A stretch of 64,000 nucleotides of DNA from Streptomyces iranensis (GTDB taxonomy: Bacteria > Actinomycetota > Actinomycetes > Streptomycetales > Streptomycetaceae). A program made the translations under genes and the position numbers. Shown here piece after piece: positions 1 through 8,194 of this stretch. The stretch covers positions 1 to 64,000 of the forward strand of contig NZ_JAGGLR010000036.1 in assembly GCF_017874715.1 (NCBI RefSeq), read 5' to 3'. Position 1 is the first letter of the stretch, and the number at the start of each line of letters is the position of its first letter. The notes below the pieces were generated by a model that saw only the letters and a list, made by a program, of their open reading frames with translations, ran no database searches and was not told the DNA's origin.

Positions 1-1013
1 AATCCGGCGTGGGGACCGGAGTCGTAGTCGGCGGTGATCTTCGCCCCGTTCTGGGGGATCTTCCCGTGCCGGTCGTCGCCGAAGTGGATCGTGCCACTGC
101 GCGGCTCGAAGGTGTAGACGAGGTCGTCGGCCCCCGCCGAGGAGAGATCGGCGACCTCGTGCCATGTGGTGTCATCGACGCGGATGGTCTGGGTTTTGGG
201 GGTGACGGGTGGGTACCAGACGGTGAAGGTCTGGTTCGGTTGGCCGTTGCTGACCGAGGCGGAGGGGCGGTGGTCGGTGGGCGTTCCGACACGCTGGCGC
301 TTTTGCCGTTGGGTGCCGCCGAAGGCGTACTGCCGCATGGCCTTGTCGTCGTCCGCGCTCATCCAGTAGCGCTGGTACTTGCCGAACAGTTCGTTGCCGA
401 TTTCCCAGTGGCCTACGCCGTAGGGCTCTGGGTGGCCGTTCCGCGCTCGCAGGTCGCCCCACTTGGTGCCCTGTGGGGCGTTCATGTAGGCGACCCAGTC
501 GGCGATCTCGTCCGGGGTCGAGTTGGCGAACGGCGCCATGATCTCCGGCGTCGCGCCGACCTGCCGGATGAAGGCCATGTACTCGTCCGGCCCGAACCGG
601 CTGTCGACGGTGGCGCCCTGCTTTCCCTCCACCTGGCGGGCCCGGTCCGCTTGCGGGCCTATGGCGCCTTTCCAGTTGAAGAGGTTGGACGAGGTGCCGC
701 CGGGATAGCGGATCATCCCGATCCCGGACTTCTTCATCTTTTCGACGATGCCGGGGGCCGGGCGGTTGTGTTTCGAGTCCCACATCCCGAAGGCGTCGTC
801 GTACCACTTGGCCCCGTTCACCCCGGTCATGTACGGGCTCACCTTGAACGATCGCCGCTGGGCGTCGATGGCGACGACCGGCTCACCACCCGAGCCGCTG
901 GTCCCCTGCGCGTCCTCGGGGGTGCATCCGGTGCCCATGACACCGGCCGCCACCGCGGCCGCGCCGTACAGGAAGTGGCGTCGGCCTATCCCGTGCCGAC
1001 GTGTCTCGCTCAT
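1..1013 (-). CDS. Secreted alpha-L-arabinofuranosidase-like glycoside hydrolase (3' end beyond window)
   Basis: The reading frame is open from ATG at 1013 to the window edge, giving 337 residues; the C-terminus lies outside. The N-terminus has a twin-arginine signal (GRRHFLYG, residues 10-17), a hydrophobic stretch, and Cys30 in GTGC, so a Tat-exported lipoprotein is likely. IRYPGGTSSNLFNW (101-114) and HWEIGNELFG (202-211) resemble clan GH-A arabinofuranosidases; Glu208 in the I-G-N-E-L motif would be the acid/base. A later segment, near residue 300, looks like an inserted beta-rich module. The likely role is hydrolysis of arabinose-containing plant polysaccharide outside the cell. The exact GH family is uncertain because the nucleophile half is missing. 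Confidence 0.7.
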   Translation of the reverse strand, partial: MSETRRHGIGRRHFLYGAAAVAAGVMGTGCTPEDAQGTSGSGGEPVVAIDAQRRSFKVSPYMTGVNGAKWYDDAFGMWDSKHNRPAPGIVEKMKKSGIGMIRYPGGTSSNLFNWKGAIGPQADRARQVEGKQGATVDSRFGPDEYMAFIRQVGATPEIMAPFANSTPDEIADWVAYMNAPQGTKWGDLRARNGHPEPYGVGHWEIGNELFGKYQRYWMSADDDKAMRQYAFGGTQRQKRQRVGTPTDHRPSASVSNGQPNQTFTVWYPPVTPKTQTIRVDDTTWHEVADLSSAGADDLVYTFEPRSGTIHFGDDRHGKIPQNGAKITADYDSGPHAG

Positions 1014-1133
1014 ATCGGTCCCTCTGTTCCCTGGACGATCTTCGCTTCCGTGAGCACGGGACGGTAGGGGACGGCCTTGTGTGGTTCTTGTGAGGTGATC
1101 TGCCGGGCCTCGACTGGTCCGGCTGCTTGAGAA

Positions 1134-1154
1134 TTACCTCTCACTGAGAGGTAA
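1134..1154. promoter_or_regulatory. MarR operator, perfect 10-bp dyad
   Basis: TTACCTCTCA-c-TGAGAGGTAA is a perfect inverted repeat with a 1-bp centre. It lies 10 bp before the MarR start at 1164. Size and placement match an autoregulatory MarR site controlling the MarR/ABC operon. The role is inferred from position and symmetry. Confidence 0.75.
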
Positions 1155-1163
1155 AGTGGAGAC

Positions 1164-1619
1164 ATGGCCACAGAGGAGTTCCCCGACTCGTTCGCCGACG
1201 TACTGGGCGGAGTCCAGCGGCTGATCCGGCGGCGGCTGCGGGCCGGGATGACGGAGCCGCGGCTGCGCGGTGCCCAGGTGGAGCTGTTGCGGCTGGTCAT
1301 GGCCCGCCCCGGGATCCGGGTGTCGGCCGCGGCCAAGGAGCTCTACCTCGCGGGCAACTCGGTCTCCACCCTGGTCAATCAGCTGGTGAAGGCGGGCTAT
1401 CTGCACCGCGAGACCGACCCCGCGGACCGGCGCTCCGCCCAGCTGACGGCCACCCCCGCCGCCGAGGCCCGGCTGCGGGAGTGGCAGGCACGGCGCGGCG
1501 CACTGGTCCGTGAGCAGGTGGCGAAGCTGTCCGAGAGCGACCGGGCGGCGCTGGCCGCGGCCGTTCCGGCGCTGCGCAAACTGGCCGAGAACCTTCATGA
1601 GGAGGTGGAAGGGATATGA
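1164..1619 (+). CDS. MarR-family regulator of the adjacent ABC exporter
   Basis: A 151-residue winged-helix protein. The MarR core covers residues 30-110, including the recognition helix (SAAAKELYLAGNSVSTLVNQL) and the beta wing with DPADRRSAQL. ATG at 1164 follows GTGGAG at 1156-1161. The stop overlaps the start of the ABC ATPase (ATGA at 1616-1619), so the genes are translationally coupled. It probably represses this three-gene operon through the dyad at 1134-1154 and is released by a drug-like ligand. The ligand cannot be read from the sequence. Confidence 0.9.
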   Translation: MATEEFPDSFADVLGGVQRLIRRRLRAGMTEPRLRGAQVELLRLVMARPGIRVSAAAKELYLAGNSVSTLVNQLVKAGYLHRETDPADRRSAQLTATPAAEARLREWQARRGALVREQVAKLSESDRAALAAAVPALRKLAENLHEEVEGI

Positions 1620-2470
1620 CCGACGTACCGGAGAGCACCGCTTCCGTCGCGCTCGTCTGCGACGGCCTGCGATACGCGTTCGGGGAGACCAAGGCGGTCG
1701 ACGACCTGGAGCTGACGGTCCGGGCGGGCGAGGTCTTCGGCCTGCTCGGCCCCAACGGAGCGGGCAAGACCACCGCGATCCGCTGCATCACCACACTGCT
1801 GCCGGTCCCCGTCGGCATGGTGCGGGTGTTCGGGCACGACGCGGCGAAGGAGCGGATGGCGGTCCGCAGGCTGCTGGGCTACGTACCGCAGCAGCTGTCC
1901 GCCGACGCCGGGCTCACCGGCCGGGAGAACGTGGAGCTGTTCGCCCGCGTCTTCGACATCACCCGGCGGGAGCGGGCCGACCGCGTGGCGCGAGTGCTGG
2001 AGGCGGTCGATCTCACCGCGGCGGCCGACCGGCTCGCCAAGACGTACTCCGGCGGCATGATCCGCCGCCTCGAACTGGCCCAGGCGCTGGTCAGCGCGCC
2101 CCGGCTGCTGATGCTGGACGAGCCGACGATCGGCCTGGACCCGATCGCCCGGACCAGCGTGTGGGAGCACATCAACGCGGTACGGGCGGCCACCGGGATG
2201 ACCGTGCTGGTCACCACGCACTACATGGACGAGGCCGACCAGTACTGCGACCGGGTCGCGCTGATGCACCGCGGCCGGATCCACGCCCTCGGAACGCCCC
2301 ACGAACTCCGCTCCCAGCTGGCCGACCGCCGCCGGGCGGAGGGCGAGGCCGATCCGAAGCCGACCCTGGAGGACGTCTTCCGCGACGTCGCCGGCAGCGG
2401 CCTCGACGAGCAGGGAGGAGATTTCCGCGATGTCCGAAGCACCCGTCGCACCGCGTCCCGGGTCGGCTGA
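1616..2470 (+). CDS. ABC transporter ATP-binding protein (DrrA-like drug exporter)
   Basis: 284 residues forming one nucleotide-binding domain. It shows Walker A GPNGAGKTT (about 45-53), Q-loop YVPQQ, signature YSGGM, Walker B LLMLDEPTIGLD and the H-loop TTHYMDEAD. The sequence matches the DrrA/CcmA daunorubicin-resistance class, which pairs with an ABC-2 permease to export hydrophobic drugs. It overlaps the MarR stop upstream and shares 41 nt with the permease downstream, so the complex is made from one operon. The C-terminal 30 residues run over the permease start and are poorly conserved in character; an earlier functional end is possible. Confidence 0.92.
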   Translation: MTDVPESTASVALVCDGLRYAFGETKAVDDLELTVRAGEVFGLLGPNGAGKTTAIRCITTLLPVPVGMVRVFGHDAAKERMAVRRLLGYVPQQLSADAGLTGRENVELFARVFDITRRERADRVARVLEAVDLTAAADRLAKTYSGGMIRRLELAQALVSAPRLLMLDEPTIGLDPIARTSVWEHINAVRAATGMTVLVTTHYMDEADQYCDRVALMHRGRIHALGTPHELRSQLADRRRAEGEADPKPTLEDVFRDVAGSGLDEQGGDFRDVRSTRRTASRVG

Positions 2471-3299
2471 CGCCGCCGGGACCGGGCCGGACGGCCGCCC
2501 CGATCCACTGCTGACCCCGCCGCGCGCCCGCACCGGCTGGCGGATGCTGCCCGCGCGGGTCGTCGCGATGTGCGTGGTCGAGCTCCAGAAGCTGCGGCAC
2601 GACCGCACCGAGCTGTACACCCGGGCGGTCCAGCCCGCCCTATGGCTGCTGATCTTCGGTGAGACCTTCACCCGGCTGAAGGCCATACCGACCGGCGGCA
2701 CGCCGTACATCGACTATCTCGCGCCCGGCATCATCGCCCAGTCCGCGATGTTCATCGCCATCTTCTACGGGATCCAGATCATCTGGGAGCGGGACGCCGG
2801 GATCCTCACCAAACTGCTGGTCACCCCGACCCCGCGAGCCGCCCTGATCACCGGCAAGGCATTCGCCTCCGGGGTCAAGGCGCTGATCCAGGCGGTCGTG
2901 GTGATCGTCATCGCGGCCGCGCTCGGGGTGGCGCTGACCTGGAACCCGCTGCGGCTCCTCGGGGTGGCCGTCGCGGTGGTCCTCGGCTCGGCCTTCTTCT
3001 CCTGCCTTTCCATGACCATCGCGGGGATCGTGCTGAACCGCGACCGCCTCATGGGCATCGGGCAGGCCATCACCATGCCACTGTTCTTCGGCTCCAACGC
3101 GCTGTATCCGGTGGCGCTGATGCCCGGCTGGCTCCAGGCCGTCAGCAAGGCCAATCCACTGAGCTATCAGGTCGACGCGTTGCGTGGACTGCTGCTGGGC
3201 ACCCCGCACCACCTCGCACTCGACTACGCCGTCCTGGTGCTGGCCGCGGCGGCCGGTATCGCGGCGGCCTCCTCGCTGCTGGGACGGCTGGCCCGCTGA
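2430..3299 (+). CDS. ABC-2 type permease (DrrB-like)
   Basis: 289 residues with an N-terminal Pro/Gly-rich tail and about six hydrophobic segments (starting near PALWLLIFGETF and ending at VLVLAAAAGIAAASSLL). The middle carries the ABC-2 signature region around GIGQAITMPLFFGSNALYPVALMP. It is the membrane half of the exporter with the preceding ATPase. The start overlaps the ATPase by 41 nt; the coding preference of the shared stretch is ambiguous, so a slightly later start cannot be excluded. It is the last gene of the MarR-controlled operon. Confidence 0.9.
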   Translation: MSEAPVAPRPGSADAAGTGPDGRPDPLLTPPRARTGWRMLPARVVAMCVVELQKLRHDRTELYTRAVQPALWLLIFGETFTRLKAIPTGGTPYIDYLAPGIIAQSAMFIAIFYGIQIIWERDAGILTKLLVTPTPRAALITGKAFASGVKALIQAVVVIVIAAALGVALTWNPLRLLGVAVAVVLGSAFFSCLSMTIAGIVLNRDRLMGIGQAITMPLFFGSNALYPVALMPGWLQAVSKANPLSYQVDALRGLLLGTPHHLALDYAVLVLAAAAGIAAASSLLGRLAR

Positions 3300-3387
3300 C
3301 CCGCTCGGTGTGCGGAGCGCGCCACACCGTACGGTCGCCGGGGCAGCGGCCATCAGCGATGCCCCACGAGTACGGGAGGAACACGCG

Positions 3388-3829
3388 GTGCGGTACGAGG
3401 ACGGCTCGCCTTACGCCTACACCCCCGGCATCGGGGTGCCCCAGGGTGTCCAGGCGGTCAATTGTCGGATGGCTGGAGCGGCAGGAGGAGTTTTCCCGGG
3501 GTGAGGTGCCGACGGAGTTCGTCCACGCGCTCGCGGCCCTCTGCCGGGACAACTCCAGCAACTGTATGCGGGGTTGGCAGAGCTGCACCCTCCCGCACCC
3601 GGAGGGAAGGCCGCCCTACCCCGTCGTGGTGAGCGTCGACGGCACCGAGGTCACCCTCGGGAGCGCCGAGATCAGACTCCTGGCCCGCGACGGCCGGTGG
3701 CTCATCGCCCCCAATCTCGTACTCCACTACGTGGCCGCCCATGGCTACCTCCCGCCAGGGGAGTTCATCGAGGCGGTGATGGCAAGGCGGGCGATTCCGG
3801 AACGCCCTTCGGAGAGGCCGTGGTTCTAG
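3388..3829 (+). pseudogene. DUF7919-like small protein, broken by a +1 frameshift
   Basis: A strong Shine-Dalgarno (GGGAGGA, 3374-3380) precedes GTG at 3388. The first frame reads VRYEDGSPYAYTPGIG and continues VPQGVQAVN, like the start of a small Streptomyces family (YTYTPGT..VNVGWL). The rest of the family pattern, VGWLERQEEF through VLHYVAAHGYLPP, continues in the next frame to 3829. Removing one T in the AATTG run at 3461-3464 restores a single frame of about 146 codons. It is either a recent pseudogene, a sequencing error, or a real frameshift site. The function of the family is unknown to me. Confidence 0.7.
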
Positions 3830-3865
3830 CCATCGGCGGCCGCCGGGTCCCGTCCGCGCGGCGCG

Positions 3866-4885
3866 TCACGGACGCAGCCGTGCCCGCGCGAGTTCGGTGG
3901 CGGCGTCCACGGTGGTCACGTCCGTGCGCCGTGACCGGTCGATCAGCTCGGCCACGCGGACACCGACTTGGCGGACGCGTGCCTCGGCGTGTGCGCTGTC
4001 GTGGCCGAGGAGCTGCTCCTCCAGGAAGATGAGGCCGCCGGCGTTCACGCAGAAGTCGGGTGCGTAGAGGATTCCGCGCGCCTGAAGCATGGCGGCGTGC
4101 GCGGGCGTGGCCAGGACGTTGTTGGCGCCGCCGGCGATGATGCGGCAGTCCAGCCGCGGCAGTGTCTCGTCGGTCACGACGCTGCCCAGCCCGCAGGGCG
4201 CCAGCACATCGCATGCGACGGTCGGTGCCGCTTCCGGTGCGACGACCCGAGCGCCGTGCCGCGCCGCGACGGCGTCCGCCCGGCGGGGGTCGGTGTCCGC
4301 CACGATCAACTCCGCGGCCTCCGCGGCCAGCAGAGCGGCCAGGGCCGATCCCACATTGCCCACTCCCTGGACGCATACCCGCACCCCGGCCAGGTCGCCG
4401 TCACCACCGGAGGCGCGCAGACAGGCACGGATTCCCTCCAGCACCCCCAGCGCCGTCAGGGGAGAGGGATCCCCGGCCGCGCACACCGGCGAGGTCTCCC
4501 GCCCGATCACTCGGATGTCGGCCTGCGTGGTGCCGATGTCGTTGACCGGAATGAACCGCCCGTCGAAGGCCGCGAGGGCACGGCCGTGCGCCCGCAGCCG
4601 CTTCTCGCTCTTGTGGCTCGCCGGGTCGCCGATCATGATGCTCCAGCCCCCGCCCAGTCCCAGCCCGGCGGCCGCGGCTTTGAGCGTCATGGCCTCGGCC
4701 AGGCACAGGCCGTCCGCCACGGCGGCGTCTTCGTCGGGGTACGTATGCATCCGTACCCCGCCCAGGGCCGGTCCGAGCGTCGTGTCGTGGATCACGACGA
4801 CCGACTGGAGCCCGGTTTCCTCATCGTGGCAGAGCGCGACCTGTTCGAAGCCATCGGCATGGATCGGTGTCATCATGCCCGGCAT
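3866..4885 (-). CDS. Leucine/valine dehydrogenase homologue with Trp at the catalytic Lys position
   Basis: 339 residues of the Glu/Leu/Phe/Val dehydrogenase family. It shows the N-terminal substrate domain (GPALGGVRMHTYPD, MTLKAAAAGLGLGGG) and a Rossmann domain with GVGNVGSAL. Family enzymes use two lysines: Lys69 (MTLK) is present, but the second, in canonical GGGK, is Trp81 (codon 4643-4645). The Asp of NDIGTT is retained. The loop before GDPSPLTA is shorter than in leucine dehydrogenase. It may be inactive, or act on another substrate. ATG at 4885 is chosen for GGTGAGA just upstream; ATGs at 4876 and 4873 are alternatives. A second, Lys-intact paralogue lies at 24729-25874. Confidence 0.82.
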   Translation of the reverse strand: MPGMMTPIHADGFEQVALCHDEETGLQSVVVIHDTTLGPALGGVRMHTYPDEDAAVADGLCLAEAMTLKAAAAGLGLGGGWSIMIGDPASHKSEKRLRAHGRALAAFDGRFIPVNDIGTTQADIRVIGRETSPVCAAGDPSPLTALGVLEGIRACLRASGGDGDLAGVRVCVQGVGNVGSALAALLAAEAAELIVADTDPRRADAVAARHGARVVAPEAAPTVACDVLAPCGLGSVVTDETLPRLDCRIIAGGANNVLATPAHAAMLQARGILYAPDFCVNAGGLIFLEEQLLGHDSAHAEARVRQVGVRVAELIDRSRRTDVTTVDAATELARARLRP

Positions 4886-4962
4886 TCTCACCGGCGGCAC
4901 TGACAAGCGGCCGACGCCCCGGCTCCACCCGGACGTCCCGGCCGACACTCGCCCGTCGGCGT

Positions 4963-6240
4963 CTATCCGCGGCGGTCGGGTTCGGTGGGACCCGGGTGGT
5001 TGACGCGTCGCCGCAGCGCGGGGAGGTGGTTGGTGAGCAGGGCGATGCCGAGCATGTTGACCGCGGCGAGGGCTGCCAACGGTATCCAGGCGGCGGCCGG
5101 TCCATGGGCGAGAAGTGTGGTCATGAGGGCGGGTGTGACGACATCGCCGATGCTGAAGGCCATTTGGGAGAGCGAGTTGTAGCGGCCGCGACTCGCCGCC
5201 GTGGCACAGTCGTTGACGATGGGAGACACGATCAGACTCTGGACGAGTTCGCCGAGGGTCACGAGGACGACCGCGGCGAGAGCGAGGCAGACGCCGAATG
5301 CCGACGGCACGTACGCGCAGCAGAGCACCGCCACGAACGCACAGCCGACGATGGCCTGCGAGGCCATGAGGCCGCCGCTCCGGCTGCGCCCCGTGATGGC
5401 CGCGCCGACGGGCGTGGCGCCCACCGCGCCGAGTACGGCGTTGACCGCGAGGACGGTGCCGGGTATCCACGGCGGCAGGTGCACCGTGTCGACCAGGAAG
5501 ACGGGAACGCCGAGGCCGAAGGCGAGTGAGAGCAGGGCGAGGCCGAAGTTGAGCACGACGAAGGCGAGGAACGGCCGGTCCCGGAGGGTGCTCGCCCAGC
5601 CGCTCGTGGGCGTGTGCGCTGAGGGCGCGTCGTCTCCTGGTATGGCGTTGACGGAGACGGCGTGCGTGCCGCCTGAGGCGTCGAGCCGGGTCAGGATCGC
5701 CGCCACGGCGAACGACAGGGCGTTGACGGCGACGATCGCGGTGTATCCGTCCGTCCCGCCGATCGCGACGGCGAGACTCGCGCCGAGAGCGCCGACGCCG
5801 AGTCCCGCATTGCGCAGCGAGGTGATCAGGGCGAACCAGGACTCGTGGCGCTTCCCCTCGGCGACGTCATGCACCAGCGCCGGATAGGCCACCCAGAACG
5901 CCGAGATGCCGAGCTGTACGACGACGGCGGCGATGAGCAGATGACCGAAGGAGTCCACCAAGAGGTAGTTGAAGAACCCGACCGCCTGGATGAGGTTGGA
6001 GACCACCACCGTGCTCCGCGCGCCGAACCGGTCGCAGAACATCCCGGCACCCGGTGTCGCCGGAATGCGCACCAACGCCGCGATGGACAAGGCCAGTCCG
6101 ACCCTGCCGAGGGTCAGGTCGGTGGTCGCGGTGAAGTAGAGGATGGAGAACGGCAGGAAGAGCCCGGTGCCCAGGGCATCGATGGACAGCGCGGAAAACA
6201 GGCGCCGGTGGCCACGAGCGTCGGGGAGCCATGCGCGCAC
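4963..6240 (-). CDS. MFS transporter
   Basis: 425 residues with twelve predicted hydrophobic segments. The motif-A region after helix 2 reads GMFCDRFGARSTVV. The central loop (about 205-225) is hydrophilic, and RGRYNSLSQMAF lies in the second half. It looks like a drug-efflux type major facilitator (DHA1-like). It is transcribed towards the dehydrogenase homologue (77 nt gap), so the two may share a transcript. The substrate cannot be told from sequence. ATG at 6240 follows only a weak ribosome site. Confidence 0.82.
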   Translation of the reverse strand: MRAWLPDARGHRRLFSALSIDALGTGLFLPFSILYFTATTDLTLGRVGLALSIAALVRIPATPGAGMFCDRFGARSTVVVSNLIQAVGFFNYLLVDSFGHLLIAAVVVQLGISAFWVAYPALVHDVAEGKRHESWFALITSLRNAGLGVGALGASLAVAIGGTDGYTAIVAVNALSFAVAAILTRLDASGGTHAVSVNAIPGDDAPSAHTPTSGWASTLRDRPFLAFVVLNFGLALLSLAFGLGVPVFLVDTVHLPPWIPGTVLAVNAVLGAVGATPVGAAITGRSRSGGLMASQAIVGCAFVAVLCCAYVPSAFGVCLALAAVVLVTLGELVQSLIVSPIVNDCATAASRGRYNSLSQMAFSIGDVVTPALMTTLLAHGPAAAWIPLAALAAVNMLGIALLTNHLPALRRRVNHPGPTEPDRRG

Positions 6241-6354
6241 CGCGGAACCCTTCGGGACGTCCCAGCCGCACCACGGTTCATGCGACCCCGCCCCGAAAAG
6301 GGCAAGATGAGCAACGTATGAAGGGCCCTATCGGCTGTCAAGCCCCGCGAAAGG

Positions 6355-7968
6355 TCAGGTGCCGATCGCTTGCGGGTAGCTGAAGAAGTTGGTCGGGTCG
6401 TACTGACGGTTCACCCGGACCAGCCGGTCGTAGTTCGCGCCGTAGTAGGCCCGCCGCCAGTCCTTCAGGGTCGGATCCGGGAAGTTCTGGTAGGAGTGCC
6501 GAGGAGGCGTACCGCCGAAAAGGGCGTGGTAGAACTCGGGGAGCCAGCGAAGATTCGCCGTGGCGACGCGGGGCGGATCGTAGTCCGCCCACGAGGTCTC
6601 GGCGGCGAGGATGAACACGCCGTTGCGGTGGACGAACGCCGTGGCGTCCGGCGGCACTTGGTTGATCTCGCCACCGAGGGCGAACATGGCGAACCCGGCT
6701 CCGTCCTCATTGTCGCTGCCGGGCCATTCCAGCAGCTGCTCGGCGGCGGCGGCGACCTGGTCATCGGTCAGGAGCGTCCGGGAGGTCAGCACCGCGGACT
6801 TGGCGGCGAACTGCTGCACCGGCGTCGTGGCGCTCAGCAGCACGCTCGCCTCACCGGGAGTGACCTCGCGGACCGACGCGTTGTTGGCGGCCCGCTCCCC
6901 GGCCGTGCCGATGGCGAGCAGCGGAGCCAGGACGTCGCGCAACTCCGCCAGGTCGCCGTAGTACTGGCCGATGGCGTTGACGCCCGCGTTGGCGCGGATC
7001 TCGTCCCTGGTGAGCCCATGAGTGCCCATGCCGACGCGGAGATGGAACCGCTTGTCGTGCAGGGTGTCCACGGCGATCCGCTGCGCGGCGGCCAGCACCG
7101 GGAGCGCCGAGTCCAGGCTCCAGTTCAGCCGGTAGAAGCCCACGTCGCCCTGGAACCGCTCGTACTGGAACGTAAAGGAGGTGTTGACGCCGAAGTTGTT
7201 CCCCGCCCCGCCGCGGCAGCCCCAGAACAGGTCGGAGTGCGAGTTCCGACTGGCCTCCACCACGTCGCCGTCGGCCAGTACCACGGTCGTCGAGACCAGC
7301 CGGTCGCAGGTCAGGCCGAACATCTTGTCGCTGAAGCCGATCCCGCCGCCGAGCACCAGCCCGGCCACCCCGACCGTGGGGCAGCGGCCGGTCGGCACGA
7401 ACATGCCGCGGTCCTCCAGCATCGGGTGCAGATCGCCGTTGGTGACCCCGGCCCCGACGGTGACGGTACCCGCATCGTGCACGACCTTGATCCGCCCGTA
7501 CGTCCGGGTCCGCGAGCGGGGGCCCGGCACCGGGGTGGAGTCGATGCTCTTCATACGGGCCATGTTGAGCAGCAGACCGGTGGTGGCGGAGTACCCCGCG
7601 TAGTTGTGGCCCAGCCCGGAACGGGGTACGGCGGGCAGCCCCACCGTACGGGCCCAGCGGACCGCCGTACTGACATCCCTGGTGGTGCCGCACGCCACGA
7701 TTCCCGCCGGCCGGATCCCGGCGTACCGGTGGTTGAACGGGAGCGCCAGCGGTGGGTAGCCGGAATCTCCCGGCCGGTAGAGCGTGGAACGCGATGACAG
7801 CGCCTGGGCCAGCAGCTCCCAGTCCCGCCGGCCGACCCGCTCCGCCACATCGGGTGGTGGCGTGGCGGCGGCGGGCGGTGACTGCGAAGCCACCATCTCC
7901 GTGCCCAGAACACCGGCCGTGCCTGCCCGCAGTACGTTCCGTCTGTTGATCAACGTGGCCGCCCTCAC
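6355..7968 (-). CDS. Secreted bicovalent-FAD oxidase (berberine-bridge-enzyme type)
   Basis: 537 residues. A Tat signal (INRRNVLRAG, residues 7-16) is followed by a PCMH-type FAD domain. His121 in RSGLGHNYAGYS and Cys196 in TGRCPTVGVAG sit where bicovalent flavoproteins attach FAD at the 8-alpha and 6 positions. The C-terminus has the BBE motif YDPTNFFSYPQAI. Such enzymes oxidise sugars, alcohols or secondary-metabolite intermediates with O2. It stands alone between an MFS gene and a SARP gene. The substrate is unknown. ATG at 7968 is required for the signal peptide. Confidence 0.9.
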   Translation of the reverse strand: MRAATLINRRNVLRAGTAGVLGTEMVASQSPPAAATPPPDVAERVGRRDWELLAQALSSRSTLYRPGDSGYPPLALPFNHRYAGIRPAGIVACGTTRDVSTAVRWARTVGLPAVPRSGLGHNYAGYSATTGLLLNMARMKSIDSTPVPGPRSRTRTYGRIKVVHDAGTVTVGAGVTNGDLHPMLEDRGMFVPTGRCPTVGVAGLVLGGGIGFSDKMFGLTCDRLVSTTVVLADGDVVEASRNSHSDLFWGCRGGAGNNFGVNTSFTFQYERFQGDVGFYRLNWSLDSALPVLAAAQRIAVDTLHDKRFHLRVGMGTHGLTRDEIRANAGVNAIGQYYGDLAELRDVLAPLLAIGTAGERAANNASVREVTPGEASVLLSATTPVQQFAAKSAVLTSRTLLTDDQVAAAAEQLLEWPGSDNEDGAGFAMFALGGEINQVPPDATAFVHRNGVFILAAETSWADYDPPRVATANLRWLPEFYHALFGGTPPRHSYQNFPDPTLKDWRRAYYGANYDRLVRVNRQYDPTNFFSYPQAIGT

Positions 7969-8194
7969 AAGACGCGCTCCGGAGACGCGATCGCCTCCGC
8001 CCGCGCCAAGTCAACCGATCCCTGGTCGGCACGGCCGCGAATCGGCTTCCGCCGACAGGCCCGCAACCCGAAAGGATGCCGACCTACCGCTGAATGCCCC
8101 GGCCGGTACGAAAAGCAGAGCTCAGCCGCTCGGGGGCGGTTCGAGTTTCGTGGGCTCTTCCCGGACTTCGAACCCGGGGCCGCTCGCCGCGCGA

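Noticed and set aside
9..1067. Long plus-strand frame opposite the glycoside hydrolase
   Set aside because: It is antisense to a gene with a clear Tat signal and catalytic motifs, and its own translation shows no family and odd Val/Gly/Arg bias.
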